Shown here: in pieces, positions 33,982 through 42,961 of the stretch | Layout: each line of letters begins with the position of its first letter | How positions within the stretch are numbered: the stretch's first letter is position 1 | Source: Candidatus Omnitrophota bacterium | GTDB taxonomy: Bacteria > Omnitrophota > Gorgyraeia > Pluralincolimonadales > Pluralincolimonadaceae | Direction of reading: 5' to 3' | Assembly (NCBI GenBank): GCA_030695925.1 | Contig: JAUYOH010000129.1 | Span: 1-47,125, forward strand | Length of the DNA stretch: 47,125 bases | Position numbers and translations under genes: made by a program | The notes under the pieces: generated by a model | The model's input: only the letters and a program-made list of their open reading frames with translations | The model's database searches: none | What the model was told of the DNA's origin: nothing

Positions 33982-34853
33982 TTTAAGCGCTCCTCGTCTT
34001 TTTCAGATTGAAAATTACCAGACGAGTCATTAGGATTATTGCTTTTCATATTTTCGTATGGTTTTGATAAAAATCCTTTTACCTTATATTTATTTGTCAC
34101 AAACTCTATGGGTAAATTATATGTTAACGGTTTGCCCTTAAAGTAAATCTCGCCTGATAGCTCTTGACATTTTAATATCATCTCTATATTGATTTGTTGC
34201 TTACCGACGATTTTCCCTATGGTAAAATTTCCCCTGTTTAACTCAAATTCTCGAAAACTCTCCGTAGGTGTACCAACCATTACGATTTCAGCTATCGTCT
34301 TGCCCTCGGCATCTGTTTCCTTATCCCCTATTTTTATTAAGGCGGTTACATCCGCATTGAGGTCCTTTAAGGTGATCTTAACCCTTATCATCCTGGTTAA
34401 TTCTTCGTTTATTATTACAACCGCCGTATATTTCTTCGTCTTAAAAAGTAACTCCGAATAGGCATCAACTAAATCACCCTTATAAAACAAATCGCTCCCT
34501 CTAAATTCTATCCTTAACTTTAGGAGGGCCTGGCGCTGTTTTAGTGAGGCGTATTTTTCATATGGCTCGATTTCCCCGAGTTCCATTATTTGTCCTATAA
34601 CGGCTCCTTGCGCATTTAATTCCCTGTCGTAAACAGACATCTTCGTCGCCACATCGGGTTTTAATTTTACCATTTCGCAATTCAAATATACATCTTTAAC
34701 CCTGTCTCCAAGCGACTCTGGTTGTTGTATAATAATTATTTTATACCCGAAATACATGAGCGGAGGTACAAGGCAAATAAAAAAGAAAAGCGCTATAAAA
34801 TCAATTACATTAATTATGCCGAACAAGCGGCCTTTTTCGTCAACGTATTTCAT
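33978..34853 (-). CDS. DUF4330-like membrane-anchored protein
   Basis: A 291-residue protein. It starts VDEKGRLFGIINVIDFIALFF, the hallmark of the DUF4330 family, and has one transmembrane segment (about 17-43). The remaining ~240 residues are polar and probably extracytoplasmic, with beta-rich repeats of about 90 residues (for example VYLNCEMVKLKPDVATKM, then GSDLFYKGDLVDAYSELLF and QINIEMILKCQELSG). No enzymatic motif. The start has GGGAGG 9 bases upstream. The family has no established function; its members are found next to glycosyltransferase genes in several lineages. Overlaps the small membrane protein by 4 bases. Confidence 0.7.
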   Translation of the reverse strand: MKYVDEKGRLFGIINVIDFIALFFFICLVPPLMYFGYKIIIIQQPESLGDRVKDVYLNCEMVKLKPDVATKMSVYDRELNAQGAVIGQIMELGEIEPYEKYASLKQRQALLKLRIEFRGSDLFYKGDLVDAYSELLFKTKKYTAVVIINEELTRMIRVKITLKDLNADVTALIKIGDKETDAEGKTIAEIVMVGTPTESFREFELNRGNFTIGKIVGKQQINIEMILKCQELSGEIYFKGKPLTYNLPIEFVTNKYKVKGFLSKPYENMKSNNPNDSSGNFQSEKDEERLK

Positions 34854-34875
34854 TGCAGTGACCTCCCTAGATTTT

Positions 34876-36750
34876 TTAAATATAACCCTTTAACCAATAA
34901 TAACATATCGCCGTATATTCATGAATTATCGCTCTTATCTGCTCCAAATTTATCTGCTTCCATATCCTTCTACCTTTATCATCGACGCCGCCGTGTTGAT
35001 AAAACTGATTATTTGCAACAGAAGAATAAATAACGTCTTTGTCAGGGGCTATCTTTCTAAAAACAAGCGATGCCCTCCGCATATGATAGGGAGAACTAAT
35101 TAAGATGATCTTCTTCCATCCTCTTTCGCTTAGTATTCTACTACTAAACTTCACATTTTCATAGGTACTTGCCGCCCTGTCTTCAAAGATAATTGCATCG
35201 GAAGGCACACCCAGAGATACAGCCAGCACCTTCATAACATACGGTTCGGGAAAAGTGCTTTGGGCGCCGGAAGAAAAGATAAGGTTCTTGGCAAAACCTT
35301 TCTTATATAATTCCACTGCATAATCTACCCTTTCTTCATAACCTTGACCCGCTTGGCCGGTCTCCCCTACCCCTCCCGCAAAAACAACTATCGCATCGGT
35401 GAGTTGCGGTTTTTGCGTTAATTTCAATGGCTCCGCCAAATACCATATAATTGGAGTATAAAAAATTGCTACCCACAGAAAAACTAAAATGGATGCCGTT
35501 TTAAGTGCCCTCTTCCTTGACTTTTTATATATCCCTACAAATCTCTCCTGCCATTTTGTCGGAATATCATAATTTTTATTTGAAATCTCCTTTTCCATTA
35601 TACTGCTCATCTCTTCAATTCTATTGCTCCAACTGTTGCTTCTTGCGGCGCTAATCCTTGCATTAATTGATTCTTTATCGGTTTTAGCGCTTAAGGCGCT
35701 TTTAATCTTTTCGGGGAAATCAGCTGAATCTCCGGCGATCAAAACAAGACCATCCTTATCGGATTTTATGACTTCGGGTAAAAAGGTGGAGACAACCGGT
35801 TTGCCCATGATGTGGTATTCATTTACTTTTGTCGGGTAAACCGTTTCGGTATACTCTGTCAGTAAATACGGTACGATACCTACATCAAATTGGTTTACAT
35901 AAGAAGGCAATTGCGAAAAATCTTTTTTCCCAAGCAGGTATATATTTTTCAAATCTCTGATTTGCGATATATCGGTCTGTTCCGGTCCGATCATAACAAT
36001 CGACCACTCAGGATGCTTTATGGCCATATCCTTTATTAAATCGAAGTCAATGTGACGATGCAAACCGCCGATATAGCCTATGACCGGATGGCGAATCCCC
36101 GCCAAATCCTTTGGAATATCGCAATGGTTGTGCTTTTTGAAATTTTCAAAGACATCTATGTTAACGCCAAAAGGGAATATAAACACATTTTTGTTAAATT
36201 TAAGGCATTTTTCCTTGAAATACTGTCCCTGTACGAATATAATATCGCACTCCTTTATAAGTTTCTCTTCTGTTTTTCTTAATTTAATGTGATTTTTAAC
36301 TAGATTGTCAAAATCTGCAATATAATAATAAATTAACACCTTCGCATTAACGCTATGGATTATATCCAACGCTATTCCCGTAGGTAGAAAAGTCCAAACA
36401 ATTGGATTATCAAATCGCATCACCTTCATCCATTGGTTAAGGGCTTTTAACATCAGATATTTATTAACCCACCTTGCGATTCTTGAATAGGGGAACGGTA
36501 AAATCAAAGGAGAATAGATATAAAGATTTTCCGTTTCCTTCCTGAAACCCTTAATACTGTTAAGCCAATTGACGATCCTTTTTCGTATCCTTGGAATATC
36601 CCTGAGAGTAGGCGACCTTATGCCTGTGTTCTCGATAAAGAGCACGCGATTGCCGTTTTTGGCAAAGGTTGACATTATCTCCTGATGCCCCTGCCAGATA
36701 AAATCCCAGTCTATTGACGATATGCAAATTATATTTTCATTCTTTAACAT
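34876..36750 (-). CDS. Fusion: glycosyltransferase plus membrane-anchored DUF218 (YdcF/SanA-like) domain
   Basis: A 624-residue protein of two parts. Residues 1-400 resemble a GT4/TuaH-type glycosyltransferase: IICISSIDWDFIWQGHQEIM, VIGYIGGLHRHIDFDLI (222-238), then QFDVGIVPYLLTEYTETVYPTKVNEYHIMGKPVVS (donor-binding ending) with E311. A transmembrane segment follows at about 417-438 (TASILVFLWVAIFYTPIIWY). Residues 452-612 form a DUF218 domain: DAIVVFAGGVGETGQ, LIFSSGAQS, then EDRAASTYENVKFS and IILISSPYHMRRASLVF. The frame is open throughout, so the fusion is real on this read. DUF218 proteins act in the periplasm on envelope polymers, but their chemistry is mostly unknown. Confidence 0.82.
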   Translation of the reverse strand: MLKNENIICISSIDWDFIWQGHQEIMSTFAKNGNRVLFIENTGIRSPTLRDIPRIRKRIVNWLNSIKGFRKETENLYIYSPLILPFPYSRIARWVNKYLMLKALNQWMKVMRFDNPIVWTFLPTGIALDIIHSVNAKVLIYYYIADFDNLVKNHIKLRKTEEKLIKECDIIFVQGQYFKEKCLKFNKNVFIFPFGVNIDVFENFKKHNHCDIPKDLAGIRHPVIGYIGGLHRHIDFDLIKDMAIKHPEWSIVMIGPEQTDISQIRDLKNIYLLGKKDFSQLPSYVNQFDVGIVPYLLTEYTETVYPTKVNEYHIMGKPVVSTFLPEVIKSDKDGLVLIAGDSADFPEKIKSALSAKTDKESINARISAARSNSWSNRIEEMSSIMEKEISNKNYDIPTKWQERFVGIYKKSRKRALKTASILVFLWVAIFYTPIIWYLAEPLKLTQKPQLTDAIVVFAGGVGETGQAGQGYEERVDYAVELYKKGFAKNLIFSSGAQSTFPEPYVMKVLAVSLGVPSDAIIFEDRAASTYENVKFSSRILSERGWKKIILISSPYHMRRASLVFRKIAPDKDVIYSSVANNQFYQHGGVDDKGRRIWKQINLEQIRAIIHEYTAICYYWLKGYI

Positions 36751-36754
36751 TTTT

Positions 36755-37507
36755 TTAACATATTAAAAAATCTACCCAGTTATAAGCTCCTCTTGTTTTC
36801 ATTTTAAAACGAAACATATTATCGTTAGTATAGATTCGTATGCGTCTTAAATCGTATGGATCAGTATCCTTTGTATTAAAACCCATGATATTCGAATAGG
36901 CCTTTTCATAGCCGGACTCTTTAACGATTTTTTTTATTGCGCTATTATAGGATCGTTTGGATCCATACGGGTATGCGAAATATTTTATTTTCTTGCCTAT
37001 AATTGCCTCAGTTCTTTCTTTCGAGCCGGCTATCTCACTTTTTGCTGTATTGCTATCCACAGCCAAAAGATCCGGATGGCTTAAGCTGTGCGATCCAATT
37101 TCTATGCCGTTATTCGATATCTCCTTGATTTGCTCCCAACTCAAAGGTCTAATTTCAACGTTAGCGGGGCAAAAATCAGAAAGTGAAATTTTTTTATCTA
37201 CAAAATCTACCGCGATAAACAAAATTGATTTTATATTATAGCGCAAAAGTACAGGATAGGCATTAGTAAAAAAATTTTCAAAACCATCGTCAAAAGTAAC
37301 CAAAAACTCTCTTTTTTGTCGCAGTCCGGCAAGATAGGCCATATGTTTTTTAAATAACTCCGTGGATATGTTCAAGTTAAAAGAATCCTGTTTACTGTTC
37401 ATCCCGGAAATGGAATGATAAAGCAAAACACTTTCTTTACTCTGGGGGATGAGAAAAGACAGAATATAAAAAAATATACTTATTAAATCTTTCAAAAACT
37501 GAGTCAC
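36755..37507 (-). CDS. Polysaccharide deacetylase (NodB family)
   Basis: A 250-residue carbohydrate esterase of family 4. It has an N-terminal hydrophobic segment (about 7-20, DLISIFFYILSFLIP), VLLYHSISG, the metal-binding FLVTFDDGFENFF (D73, D74), SILFIAVDFVD, and the histidine motif IEIGSHSLSHPDLLAV (H140, H144). The aspartate and both histidines are intact, so it should be active against N-acetyl groups in a surface glycan. Start is GTG 37507, as no ATG is better placed. It lies 4 bases from each neighbour. In EPS loci with exosortase a comparable deacetylase is standard, but none of the exosortase genes is seen here. Confidence 0.87.
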   Translation of the reverse strand: MTQFLKDLISIFFYILSFLIPQSKESVLLYHSISGMNSKQDSFNLNISTELFKKHMAYLAGLRQKREFLVTFDDGFENFFTNAYPVLLRYNIKSILFIAVDFVDKKISLSDFCPANVEIRPLSWEQIKEISNNGIEIGSHSLSHPDLLAVDSNTAKSEIAGSKERTEAIIGKKIKYFAYPYGSKRSYNSAIKKIVKESGYEKAYSNIMGFNTKDTDPYDLRRIRIYTNDNMFRFKMKTRGAYNWVDFLIC

Positions 37508-37511
37508 TTTT

Positions 37512-38675
37512 TTACCCGTTAGATGGCGTCTGTTTTCTTTTATATAGCCGCCAGAGATAAACAGCGAATTTAAATTTACGGCAAAACGGCAAAAGCTTAA
37601 GCATATAAAACATGCTTAATCTTGTTCTCGCCTTCACCAAATAACCCATCAATCCTTTCCCTTCTGAAAAAATAAAAAAGGTACGTAAATTTGAGAGATC
37701 GCATCGCCACTGTAGCTTATAAGGTTCCTTCCCAATACCAAAATCAAAAATCCTATAATTTTCTTCTACGCAGTATTCGGTCAGTTTATAAAGCAATATC
37801 TTTCCGGGAGAATAATTAGCATAATTTATATCATAAGAGGGCGAGAGATATACAAACCTTCCGTTAAACATCAGAGCAAAACAGGTAGCGATCGGTCTGG
37901 AACCAAGCAAAAGGAAAAATACATTGGCAATTCTGCGATCAAAAAAATCTGCCAGTAAATCTTTCGCGAACTCCTTTCTCTTTCCGAATTTGTAAGCACT
38001 ATATCCTTTGGCGGATTCCCATCTTTCTGTATGCTGTAAAAAAAATATATCTATCATCTGCAAGGCCTTTTCTAAACTATCGCACCGCTCTAGCGTCAAC
38101 TTTCCCTGAGCGCCCAGATGCCTTATCTGTCGGAAAATGTCGTTTCTGAGACTTTTTTTCATTACAGAACGTAACGCCTCTTTAGAATTAGGCAGCCTCA
38201 GAACGGGTACGACATCTTCTGAATATCCCCATCCATTAATTCTGTTCTCTTTAAGCGCAAAAGATAAATACCTGCAGCTTGCAGAGTCCTCTAAGATATT
38301 CCTAGCTACAAACCTAAAGGGTTGGTAATTCTTATTCAGATAGATTTGAACTTCTTTAACGACTTTCTCTTCTTCGCCCTTCTTTATCAAAAAATCAGTA
38401 TAATCGTAAATATCCGAGCCGACAAAACTAAACATATTATAATTGGCCGGTTTCAGTTTCTTTCTTTTCAGGGGAAGCAACCCGACAAGCTCAGAATTAT
38501 CATATGCCGCAAAAATACACAGTTCTTCATTATGCCCTGAAAAGTGCTTCCAGCATTTTTTTACCCAGTCATAACGCTGGAAGACAAGAGGCTCATATGA
38601 TAAATCAAGCAAATTATTCCATTTTTCTTCCAGAAAGGGATCCTGAAAATCACGAATCAATTCAATCCTTATCAT
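37512..38675 (-). CDS. GNAT-type acyltransferase (CelD/BioF2-like, FemAB-related)
   Basis: A 387-residue protein with a double-GNAT layout. The N-terminal half has LVFQRYDWVKKCWKHF and LPLKRKK; the C-terminal half has the Acetyltransf_6 (CelD) core IANVFFLLLGSRPIATCFALMF, FVYLSPSYDINYANYSPGKILLY and FDFGIGKEPYKLQWRCD. This is the pattern of the CelD/BioF2 and FemAB-like acyltransferases that occur in exopolysaccharide loci. A basic C-terminal tail (FRLLKLLPF-like, ending KRKQTPSNG) may contact the membrane. It overlaps the next upstream gene by 14 bases. Substrate unknown; acylation of a glycan amino group is plausible. Confidence 0.8.
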   Translation of the reverse strand: MIRIELIRDFQDPFLEEKWNNLLDLSYEPLVFQRYDWVKKCWKHFSGHNEELCIFAAYDNSELVGLLPLKRKKLKPANYNMFSFVGSDIYDYTDFLIKKGEEEKVVKEVQIYLNKNYQPFRFVARNILEDSASCRYLSFALKENRINGWGYSEDVVPVLRLPNSKEALRSVMKKSLRNDIFRQIRHLGAQGKLTLERCDSLEKALQMIDIFFLQHTERWESAKGYSAYKFGKRKEFAKDLLADFFDRRIANVFFLLLGSRPIATCFALMFNGRFVYLSPSYDINYANYSPGKILLYKLTEYCVEENYRIFDFGIGKEPYKLQWRCDLSNLRTFFIFSEGKGLMGYLVKARTRLSMFYMLKLLPFCRKFKFAVYLWRLYKRKQTPSNG

Positions 38676-40509
38676 TTTTATAATTATATCGGCTCTCTAA
38701 AAAAGCTTTTGTATTTTCTGCATTAACGGGATAAAAATATTTTAAAGCGTATTCCTTGGCTCTGTTTTGTAGGCCGCTGAAGCGGTCACCGGGAATTCCC
38801 TCGATAGATTTAAATATCCCTATCAGGGAATTTGGCTGATTGGCACACCATTTAAAATCTGAAAAATTAAATAGCGGGTCCGGATTTATAAAATCGCCTA
38901 AATCGATATATATTACCGGAATGCCCAAGGCTATCGCCTCCAACCCTGCTGTGGATGAGTTATATAAAACGATATCCGCATCTTTAAGTGATTCATATAT
39001 ACTCTTATTTTTATCTTCAGTAAAATTAAAATTTAGCAATGGGGTAAGCCTCTTTGCTTCTTCAAAACTGATCGTTGGGTGCGGCCGAATGCAGATCTTA
39101 TAGTCATTTTGCCTATTGCTAAAAACGCTGTTTAGGAAAGTTAATGTCTGAATATGTTCGTCCAGAGAAGAGGCCAGTATTACCAAGATATTAGAAATCT
39201 TACTGCGCCTATTGGTTGGGCCTAAATCAGACAATCCATGCTGCCGCAAAGCGCAACCTACTTTTAAGATCTCTGCGGGAAAATTTCCCATATCTTGCAT
39301 GATTTCCTTTGTTACCACACCAGTGGCGATAACCCTGTCAGGCAAAGGCAGTATATTGTGCTCGTCTTTTCCCAGCATATAGTTTAAATGCCTTAAGGAA
39401 ATAGCCGAATGCTGATACCCAACGGTTTTGATGTTTTTTCTACTCTCCCTTATCGCGTAAAGCAGCATTCTTTCCCAAGGACGATTCTCGAATGGATAAA
39501 AAAGTTTATTGAATCTGACCTTTTTTAAAAATGACTTGGTAGAATAATATGAAAGTAAATTCACAAAGAACCTATGTGTCCTACAGTCCTCTCTGATAGC
39601 CCATTTTACTAAATATCCTACCTCCTGGCCCTTTATTTTGGCATCGCCTTTGATTTTGATTTTAGAGTAATATTTTAAGAGGGCGCGAATCAAACAAATC
39701 GCGATTCCAGGCAATGAAACATAATATTCCTGTGGAATAACGCTTATATTTTGCGCCTTTGCCTTTCTCTGAATCTCCTTTAAATTGTGCCTATAAGGTT
39801 TAAAGATAGTGGCAAAGATTATAGATGGTGCGCCTGTCTGCGCCAAATAATAATACAATTTGCCTAAAAAAGTATCGCTATAGGTGCCGTCTTCAGCAAA
39901 AGATTTTTCGCTGAGTAAGCTTCTGATTACCGTATAATCTGTATTCGGATTGATAGAGAAAGAGCGATAGAGCATTGTATAAAATTTAAATAACAACACT
40001 CTGAAAAAAGCGCAAATGATGAAACCCGGAGTATAGTCTTTAATTATGGCCTTCAAATCCAGTCTACCTTCTATCGCATTTATTATCTTTAGGTCACTAC
40101 GATTAATCTTGACTTGTTCAAATAATGCGATATCGTCGGTTATCACGAGCAAATGGTCGGCTTGCTCTTTCAGCAAGTCTTTAACAATTAACAAGCGAAA
40201 TGCCTTTTCGCATAATTCTGAATCTAGCGGGCTCTTAGTTGTTAATTCCAAAGACCACCATAAAAAAGAATGATTATTGGCATTAAGCTCATAGATAAAA
40301 TTTATATACTCGTTTCTAAACCATTCCGAGTTCTTATTAAACGCGGTGAAGCGTTCTATCTCTAAGCAGTTTGCCTGGCTATGCAAAATATTTCTTATCT
40401 TATAAATATTTTTGACTTCTTGAAGAACGAAATACTTTATCGCTCCCTGTTTAGAGCTAACTAGCTTCTTTATCTTCATGTAATTATTAGAGAATATCGC
40501 GCTTTTCAT
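38662..40509 (-). CDS. Putative GT-B surface carbohydrate biosynthesis protein (TIGR04326-like)
   Basis: A 615-residue cytoplasmic protein. The first ~330 residues are not recognised. The last ~280 look like a GT-B donor domain: VGYQHSAISLRHLNYML, YKICIRPHPTISFEEAKRL, DADIVLYNSSTAGLEAIALGIP and VIYIDLGDF, similar to the CDP-glycerophosphotransferase and sialyl/Kdo-transferase folds. The overall length and architecture match a group of long surface-carbohydrate proteins, known to me as TIGR04326, but this is from memory. A hydrophobic stretch around residue 160 (FIICAFFRVLLFKFYTMLY) may anchor it. Start could also be the ATG 30 bases inside. It lies between the rSAM gene and the acyltransferase gene. 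Confidence 0.65.
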   Translation of the reverse strand: MKSAIFSNNYMKIKKLVSSKQGAIKYFVLQEVKNIYKIRNILHSQANCLEIERFTAFNKNSEWFRNEYINFIYELNANNHSFLWWSLELTTKSPLDSELCEKAFRLLIVKDLLKEQADHLLVITDDIALFEQVKINRSDLKIINAIEGRLDLKAIIKDYTPGFIICAFFRVLLFKFYTMLYRSFSINPNTDYTVIRSLLSEKSFAEDGTYSDTFLGKLYYYLAQTGAPSIIFATIFKPYRHNLKEIQRKAKAQNISVIPQEYYVSLPGIAICLIRALLKYYSKIKIKGDAKIKGQEVGYLVKWAIREDCRTHRFFVNLLSYYSTKSFLKKVRFNKLFYPFENRPWERMLLYAIRESRKNIKTVGYQHSAISLRHLNYMLGKDEHNILPLPDRVIATGVVTKEIMQDMGNFPAEILKVGCALRQHGLSDLGPTNRRSKISNILVILASSLDEHIQTLTFLNSVFSNRQNDYKICIRPHPTISFEEAKRLTPLLNFNFTEDKNKSIYESLKDADIVLYNSSTAGLEAIALGIPVIYIDLGDFINPDPLFNFSDFKWCANQPNSLIGIFKSIEGIPGDRFSGLQNRAKEYALKYFYPVNAENTKAFLESRYNYKNDKD

Positions 40510-40512
40510 CTT

Positions 40513-41442
40513 CTAAATCAATTTAGTATATACGGTTGACACCATCTTTACGCGTTCATTTATTTCAAATTTCGAGTTATAAATCATCACATCGGATTTA
40601 TCGGCATTTCTCTGGTCGCAATGTTCGCAAATAAGTCCACTATTTTTAAAGTTTCCGCTCTTATGGTGTTTTAGTATCTTTTTAAACATGGAAGAGGAGA
40701 AAATCTCCTTTAGTGATTGTTTCCTTAAATCCCCTAAGGTTAATTTTCCATCAAAATCGAAGCAGCACATATTTACTGTTCCATCAACTTGAATTTGTAA
40801 CGGCGTTTTCCACGGCCGTCCGCAGGTCTTCAATTTTTTCTTTTGAACTTTTCTGTAGTTCTTTCCGTCCACCCAATTATGCGGCCGCCATACTTCCAAC
40901 AGATCCGCTTTATCTTTCCAATACGCAATCCAGGAATCCAGGTCATTGCTGTTTATGCCATCGACAACATTATAAGTAAGTAATAATTTCGTGGTTTTTT
41001 TATTTGCGGCTATTTCATATAACTGATTCTTGATCTTTTTAAATAAACCTGGATTCCTTGTGCCATGAATTATATTGTACGTAGGATTACTGTCTGCATA
41101 AAGACTGACCCTTATAGAATCAACCCCCAGAGCCTCCAGTTCTTTAAATCTCCTCAAGCTAAGTAAATAGCCGTTAGTCAGAATAAGAACTCTGAATTTA
41201 TTTTTCCTGGCGTATATGATCTTTCTGTCCAAAGTCTTATCCAATAGCGGCTCCCCCATCCCCGGAAAAGTAATTGTGTCATATTGTGAAGTCTCCCGAG
41301 TAATTTTATCGAAAATACATTTAAATAATTCAAAACTCATCGTTTCCATCTTACGAGTCAATTTCTCGCGCGGACAAATAATGCAGCTATAATTACATTT
41401 TGTTGTCGTTTCGAGGCGTATCTCGTTATTTTTTGGAATCAT
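40513..41442 (-). CDS. Radical SAM protein with SPASM-like C-terminus
   Basis: A 309-residue enzyme with the radical SAM cluster motif CNYSCIIC (C16, C20 and C23), then TFPGMGEPLLDK (the GGEP-like loop), VLILTNGYLL and IRVSLYADS. The C-terminal part has further cysteines in KTCGRPW (C207), VNMCCFDFDG (C226, C227) and CEHCDQ (C272, C275), consistent with an auxiliary Fe-S cluster of the SPASM type. Unlike its three neighbours it lacks a B12-binding domain. It overlaps the B12-rSAM gene upstream by 17 bases. Radical chemistry on a sugar, amine or peptide of the glycan pathway is likely; substrate unknown. Confidence 0.83.
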   Translation of the reverse strand: MIPKNNEIRLETTTKCNYSCIICPREKLTRKMETMSFELFKCIFDKITRETSQYDTITFPGMGEPLLDKTLDRKIIYARKNKFRVLILTNGYLLSLRRFKELEALGVDSIRVSLYADSNPTYNIIHGTRNPGLFKKIKNQLYEIAANKKTTKLLLTYNVVDGINSNDLDSWIAYWKDKADLLEVWRPHNWVDGKNYRKVQKKKLKTCGRPWKTPLQIQVDGTVNMCCFDFDGKLTLGDLRKQSLKEIFSSSMFKKILKHHKSGNFKNSGLICEHCDQRNADKSDVMIYNSKFEINERVKMVSTVYTKLI

Positions 41443-42961
41443 CTTTAAGGCCTTCTCTTAGTTTCCTGTTAAAAGCATGCAGGCGCATATCGTCATAGGT
41501 CGAGCGAAGATACTGTGCCGCCCTGGGAGCAATCCCGTACATAAGATACAAAGCTTCCTTTATAAGATGTTTTAAGAGGATATCTACTAACAAGCTATAG
41601 TCGCGGGCTTTCCAGGCAAAGCGTACTTTAAGCCTGGACTGCATTAAATTAACTTCTCCCCAGAGTTTGGTTCCAGAACTAAATTCTGAAAAATTTAGCG
41701 GATAATTACCGAAACTAATATTTAGTACATAGTCATGTATCCCTTCTTTTTTTAAAAGTCCTTTTTCAATAGCATATTTAAATAAAGGCGCGCCCGGATA
41801 TGCTACGGCCAAATTAACAGCGTAGTCCCGAGGATCCAGCGTCTCCATGATAAATTTTTCAGTTTCTCTTAATGTCTTTTTATTCTCCCCCGGAGAACCA
41901 AATATAAAATTACAAGTTGCCATTATTCCGGCATCTTTTACAAGTTTAATGGCGGCGTAATTCTGTTCAACAGTTACCTGCTTATGGAGATTATTAAGAA
42001 TTGTCTGACTGCCAGACTCAATGCCACATCCAAATCTTAAAAAACCTGCTTTTTTAGCATGACTTATGATCTCCGGAGTTAGCAGATTTGCCCTGCCTGA
42101 ACCGGAGAAAACATAAAGGCCGGGAATTTTATCTCCTAAGGCATCGCAAAATTCTAAAAACCAACCTTTGTCAGCGACTACTAGTTCGTCGAGAAGACTT
42201 ATACCTGAACAACCGTATCTTTCCTTGACCGTTTTAAGATGCGCGATTGCATTATCAATTGTGGGGTGACGGTATTTCTTGATTAGGCGGTAACAAAAAG
42301 AGCAGGAATACGGGCAGCCTCTGGTTATAGTAACAGGGAAAAATCTCACCGCAGGGCCGACCTTCTTATGTAGTTCCGGATAGAGCTTTAAAAACCGATA
42401 AGCATTCTTCGTGCTTGACTCGATATAATAATCCATGTCATATAAATCATATGCTGGAAAGGAAACATTAGAAATATCCGGATAAGATTGTTCAACTGCC
42501 GGCGGACTGAAGCCTTTGCCGGCTCTTACAAAAAGACCGGGTATATCGCCGCGGTCTAACCTCTGGCCAGAGGAAAGTCTTGAGATAAGTTCGGTTATTG
42601 CATTTTCCCCCTCGCCTTTAATTAGATAATCTACCTCTGTATATTTTTCAATAAGATCTGTGGCGCAGGTAATGCCGCCGCCAACCACAAGCGGTACTTT
42701 TGGAAAATATTTTTTTAAAAGCGCCGCTAATGGCTCAAAATAATAGTAAGAAGTAATTATGCCACTTAGGCCGATCAGATCCGGTTTGGTCATATCTATC
42801 TCTTTTACGATATCTTCATTTAAATGGCGATATCTAATGACATCGATAAGGTCCACCTCATGCCCCAAGTCACGCGCCTTCTGTGCAATAGCTATTGCGC
42901 CTAAATTAGGCAATTGATTGCCAATACTTTTTATCGGTAGCGCAATTAAGGTAAATTTCAT
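41426..42961 (-). CDS. B12-binding domain radical SAM protein
   Basis: A 511-residue protein. Residues 1-140 form a cobalamin-binding Rossmann-like domain (LGAIAIAQKARDLGHEVDLID, then DLIGLSGIITSY, VPLVVGGGITCATD and VDYLIKGEGENAI); the histidine ligand of the DxHxxG motif is absent, as in most class B enzymes. The radical SAM core follows with TRGCPYSCSFCYR (C216, C220 and C223), ISLLDELVVADKGW, CGIESGSQTILNNLHKQ and FIFGSPGENKKT. Typical reactions of the class are methylation of unactivated carbons, ring contraction or hydrocarbon rearrangement. It overlaps the flippase by 4 bases and is probably coupled to it. Substrate unknown. Confidence 0.87.
   Translation of the reverse strand: MKFTLIALPIKSIGNQLPNLGAIAIAQKARDLGHEVDLIDVIRYRHLNEDIVKEIDMTKPDLIGLSGIITSYYYFEPLAALLKKYFPKVPLVVGGGITCATDLIEKYTEVDYLIKGEGENAITELISRLSSGQRLDRGDIPGLFVRAGKGFSPPAVEQSYPDISNVSFPAYDLYDMDYYIESSTKNAYRFLKLYPELHKKVGPAVRFFPVTITRGCPYSCSFCYRLIKKYRHPTIDNAIAHLKTVKERYGCSGISLLDELVVADKGWFLEFCDALGDKIPGLYVFSGSGRANLLTPEIISHAKKAGFLRFGCGIESGSQTILNNLHKQVTVEQNYAAIKLVKDAGIMATCNFIFGSPGENKKTLRETEKFIMETLDPRDYAVNLAVAYPGAPLFKYAIEKGLLKKEGIHDYVLNISFGNYPLNFSEFSSGTKLWGEVNLMQSRLKVRFAWKARDYSLLVDILLKHLIKEALYLMYGIAPRAAQYLRSTYDDMRLHAFNRKLREGLKDDSKK

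Noticed and set aside
33978-34853. DUF4330 protein considered as a Wzz-type chain-length regulator
   Set aside because: It has one N-terminal transmembrane segment only and lacks the second C-terminal span and proline-rich motif of Wzz proteins.
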